Positions 19,705-22,726 of a stretch of 22,726 bases of DNA are shown here, one piece after another. The notes beneath the pieces were generated by a model, which searched no databases, was not told where the DNA came from, and worked only from the letters and a program-made list of their open reading frames with translations. A program made the position numbers and the translations under genes. Position 1 is the first letter of the stretch. Every line of letters starts with the position of its first letter. This DNA comes from Isohypsibius dastychi (lineage: Eukaryota > Tardigrada > Eutardigrada > Parachela > Isohypsibiidae): the NCBI GenBank assembly GCA_034696485.1, contig JAQIWT010000350.1, positions 1 to 22,726 of the forward strand, given 5' to 3'.

Positions 19705-20256
19705 ATTTTTCAAACTGTTCCATTAAAACAATGTAATGCTTCGAGATTCGTTCGTTACCCTTTGCAAAATGGCAACGCCGTACAATTCCAGTTGTAGGTG
19801 TTCAAAACATTGAAACTTTTTTGAAGTCTTCGATCACGACAAGTTTCAGTCATTATATGAACCGCATATGTTGGTCCACATGATTCGACTGGTAAATAAC
19901 GAACGATGATTTAAAAAGATTGAGGAAATATTTGATAACTGCGCTTCTCTTCAAATTTCAAAGTCGACATGAAACACTCACTGACACGAATTCTAGCGCG
20001 ATTCATAATCGACATACTCGATATTTTTGAGAAAGTATTTTGATCTGATTAACGTATTACAAAAGCCAATCCTGCTCAACTTCTTCCAGCAACATCGCAA
20101 CAAACTAATTTAGAGCACGACGCCTGTGAGTCGACCACATCAACAGCTCTGTAACTCCACGCCACACTCAAAAATATGTCTCCGTGCCGGCCCGTGCAAA
20201 TTTCAAGAATGACTCACAATCGATCTTTCCTGGGTCAAGTCAACCTTGTTCGTGCT
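19705..20256. other. No gene recognised
   Basis: No supported frame, RNA gene or clear repeat is seen. The right end leads into the TATA-type promoter at 20257. Confidence 0.4.
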
Positions 20257-20288
20257 TATATAAGACCCAGTTGCGTCGCTGCCGTCAG
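20257..20288 (+). promoter_or_regulatory. TATA box and initiator, orphan core promoter
   Basis: TATATAA at 20257-20263 is followed by TCAG at 20285-20288, placing the initiator A about 30 bases downstream of the first T, the normal metazoan spacing. Around 230 bases follow with no ATG, and no clear gene starts downstream. This arrangement also occurs in LTR retrotransposon ends. Transcription is inferred only. Confidence 0.4.
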
Positions 20289-20624
20289 CTAGAGTTTCCG
20301 GCAGTTGCGCAACATACAACCGTTAAAACCACCAACCCTGAACAGCACCATTCAAATTCAACGAACCTGCTCAAAGAAGTAACTTTGTTCTCGACTCAAC
20401 AACGAAAAAATTGCTTTGTAACCCGTTGTTTCATTCTCGTGAACTAGAGGTTTTCTCCTCATCAACATAAATTTGGTTGACCTTCAGGTCGTAGGACTTG
20501 ACCGCTGTCGTGTTGCCAGTTTCAATGAACTGCCCTCTAAATATGTTGCTGGTTGAAATTACCTTCACCAAGAATTAAGTGATAAATTCAACATTGATTC
20601 CAAGTAGACCCAAGAGTTGATCAA

Positions 20625-20946
20625 ATGCAGATGAGTTTTGGGTTCATCCAACAAGCTAAATTCCGATGGAATATTCGTGGTAGATCAAGAGTTGTTTTTG
20701 GCGAAATGTCGTGCAAATTTTTTGCTGGTGACCTTGGATTTTTCGGCAGTTGCGAATTCACAGGAAAATATTTCGATATTTTCTCGAACAGCAGGTTATA
20801 CTTTCTCATGCCGGATTTTTCAAGCTATGGCCTGTAATACTCGATTTTGTATTCAGGAAGATCATTTCTCGGGATCAAGCCTAAAGGCTTTCACCCATAT
20901 TCACCAGTCTCCAAGAAAAGTGTATCAAATAGCGGTCAAACTGTAG
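20625..20946 (+). other. Two overlapping open frames, possible decayed exon
   Basis: From ATG 20625 one frame runs 70 codons (MQMSFGFIQQAKFRWNIRG to SSYGL). A second frame without ATG runs from 20638 to 20946 (GSSNKLNSDGIFVVDQELFL to VYQIAVKL) and looks slightly more protein-like. A CAG directly precedes the ATG and could be a splice acceptor. Neither is recognised; at most one can be real. Confidence 0.18.
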
Positions 20947-21718
20947 GTCAGTTGAAACAAGCCTGCAGAAAATGAGAAGATTTTAAGGCTAGAAATATTC
21001 CAAAACCGAAGCTAAAAACAGCTCTGGGGTCATTAAATAGGTTCCATGAAGTTCCAGCTTAAATTCAAAAAACTCTGGATTAAACCGGCATTTTGTTGTG
21101 CAGGGCGTGATGATGGGGACAGAGGCGGTGTTTCTCACCAACACAGGGGCACATATGGTGTGTGTCATTCGGTCCTACCGAGTCTTAATCTTGAGTTGGC
21201 TCCCATCCGACCAATCAGACCTGTGCTGCTCAATGCCCCGCACGTTGCTACTGCTATTTTTGGCGCCATCACTCGGTCGTGTCAGTAACGCGCTCTGCTC
21301 TATTCTCCAGCCAGCAATGTGTTGTGACTACAGAAGTAGCTATTGGTATATTGGAACGCATTAAACCGCGTCGTATCATCACATCATCTTTCTTTTTTGA
21401 CTGTCTGCTATTTACTTCACTGAATGATTTGCCTGAAATGTGCGAACCGAATTTTAAGCGAACAGTTAGTTATCAAAACACTGAAAGCTAACTTTCCCTG
21501 AATTTAACTGTGCATGAGACGTATGCAGGTATTGCAGGGGTATTCAATTTTCTGCATTGAACAGTGGCAACTGAAAACTGACTATCAAGAATTGCGTTGT
21601 TTTTGTTCTGTTTATGCATTAATACCAGAAATCCTCATTTGAACTTGTCTAAAACCACTCTCCCTCGACCAATTAACACTTTTTTAGCAACTTTCGAACA
21701 AGGTTCTTCGCTATGAAC
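20947..21718. other. No supported gene
   Basis: Plus-strand frames at 21098-21364 overlap each other and show no family character. Nothing else was recognised. Confidence 0.4.
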
Positions 21719-21970
21719 CTACTGCTGCTGACATGTTGAGGCGAGAATGAGGCCTATAAAAATTTGATACCTTCCATAAATGACAGCATTGTAGGTGGAC
21801 TGTACAAAATATACAGTCTTTGTTCTGCTGGCATACCAATGAATCGAATCCTTCAGAAATTTCATCAAAATTTTCTGAATTGCATGTAACGTTGGGAATT
21901 GGTTGATGAAATAATGAAAGCCAAAGTGATAAAGACTTATGGAAGCTAAGACATCATTGATATGAATCAT
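21719..21970 (-). CDS. Possible 83-codon frame, unrecognised
   Basis: A minus-strand ATG at 21970 opens 83 codons: MIHINDVLASISLYHFGFHY at the start, ending LILASTCQQQ. It is rich in Ile, Tyr and Phe with a hydrophobic end, which could be a membrane-protein fragment or simply AT-rich chance sequence. No splice partners were found. Confidence 0.18.
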   Translation of the reverse strand: MIHINDVLASISLYHFGFHYFINQFPTLHAIQKILMKFLKDSIHWYASRTKTVYFVQSTYNAVIYGRYQIFIGLILASTCQQQ

Positions 21971-22008
21971 GTTATAGATTAGTTCTTTGACAGATCTTCT
22001 CGATTGTA

Positions 22009-22274
22009 ATGGCTCGTACTATATAAATTGGCTGACCAGTCCAAAAAGTCTATTACTCAATGGAACTTCTGTTACAATCATCGATTAATATTCATCTTTC
22101 TCTAAGCCTGAAGTTTGTTTGTGATTGCTTAGCCAAAAAGTCTCATGGCATTTTTGATTTTACATGAGCAGATCAAACGGACTGTGCGAGCAGCTTTTGA
22201 GGAGGATTCACCGAAAGATATGAACTGAAGATATGAACTGCCGAATGGAGTTCCTGTACACTGAAATGTGACAT
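22009..22274. repeat. Copy 1 of a 250-bp direct repeat
   Basis: It begins ATGGCTCGTACT and ends CACTGAAATGTGACAT. The sequence matches the copy at 22476-22726 in order along its length with substitutions and small gaps. Shared blocks include CCAGTCCAA, TTTGTGATT, TTAGCCAA, ATTCACCGAAA and AAGATATGAACT. The minus-strand frame across it (22129-22383) has no ATG and is not repeated intact in the other copy, so it is treated as non-coding. Confidence 0.7.
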
Positions 22275-22475
22275 TTCCAATATAAATGGTGAGAGTTTGG
22301 GAATGAATGTCCCTGATTAGTTTGGCATTAGTAAGGCTGTGTATGGACAACTCACCGAACAATCCTCCTAAGCGAGCGGCCAATTTGATTAACGACGTTG
22401 AGATTCAATAACCATTTATGATTGTTGTTGTGAAGCTACGGAAGCTATGCTAAGCCACGCTGAGTTACGCTAGGT

Positions 22476-22726
22476 ATGGCTCGTACTGTAGATTGTGGTT
22501 TACCAGTCCAACAAGTCTGGTACGCAATTCAGTTCCTAATATACTTCAATTCATATTCATATTGCTCGTAGCCTGAATCTCGTTTGTGATTACTTAGCCA
22601 ACAAGCCTAATGGCGTTTGTGATTTCACGTGAAAAGATTAAACAGAATGTGGGAAGGATTTACCGAAAAATATGCACCGAAGATATGAACTTCCGAATGG
22701 AATTTCTGTTCACTGAAATGTGACAT
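22476..22726. repeat. Copy 2 of the 250-bp direct repeat, reaching the window edge
   Basis: It starts with the same ATGGCTCGTACT, 467 bases after copy 1. The last bases, CACTGAAATGTGACAT, equal the end of copy 1. The 201-base spacer between copies contains short repeats of the type GAAGCTA-TGCTAAG and ACGCT-AGTTACGCTAGG. The array may continue beyond the window. Confidence 0.7.

Noticed and set aside
22129-22383. 84-codon minus-strand frame in the right-edge repeat
   Set aside because: It has no ATG, and the frame is not preserved in the second copy of the repeat.
1-22726. tRNA, rRNA, CRISPR arrays and bacterial regulatory sites
   Set aside because: No A/B-box pair with a foldable cloverleaf, no rRNA signature, no regularly spaced repeats and no bacterial-type gene were seen. 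The DNA is intron-bearing animal sequence.

Overview
The window is animal nuclear DNA, probably from an ecdysozoan; nematode-like or tardigrade-like is my best guess. Genes are cut by many short GT..AG introns, many of about 50-100 bases. Two complete conserved single-copy genes give a metazoan identity. The splice acceptors are mixed (TTTTCAG, TTTTTAG, TTGCAG and TCGTAG types), which is looser than the very strict Caenorhabditis consensus. The species cannot be named from sequence alone. There are no bacterial operons, Shine-Dalgarno sites or CRISPR arrays.

Layout. Bases 1-7614 form an accessory, duplication-rich region. It holds a hairpin, a fragment of a cadherin-like gene, a 499-bp non-autonomous element with 100-bp terminal inverted repeats (776-1274), and an F-box gene that can be spliced end to end but carries one in-frame TAA (1477-2731). 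It also holds degraded reading frames (2778-2995, 5299-5899), a cysteine-paired cadherin-like repeat gene on the minus strand (3046-4203), and a four-exon gene (6517-7614). That last gene encodes a 197-residue protein resembling the part of the F-box protein after its F-box. Bases 8280-15672 are a stable housekeeping block: an 11-exon VPS37A-type ESCRT-I gene on the plus strand converging on a 12-exon cytoplasmic arginyl-tRNA synthetase gene on the minus strand. Their stop codons lie 245 bases apart, and their probable poly(A) signals are placed so that the two 3' ends overlap. Bases 15673-22726 are mostly non-coding. They hold inverted and tandem repeats built on GGGAAACTTTGC, an AT-rich CATA microsatellite, an orphan TATA-plus-initiator promoter, and a 250-bp sequence repeated twice with about 0.46-kb spacing at the right edge.

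How it works together. VPS37A and arginyl-tRNA synthetase act in unrelated pathways (endosomal sorting; translation) and share only their tail-to-tail arrangement. The left block looks like a birth-and-death zone for F-box and extracellular repeat families, with intact, broken and fragmentary copies side by side. I found no convincing new multi-gene system. The most informative items are the F-box family pair (one with an F-box and a stop codon, one without an F-box), the cysteine-paired cadherin-like modules, the structured non-autonomous element, and the right-edge repeat.
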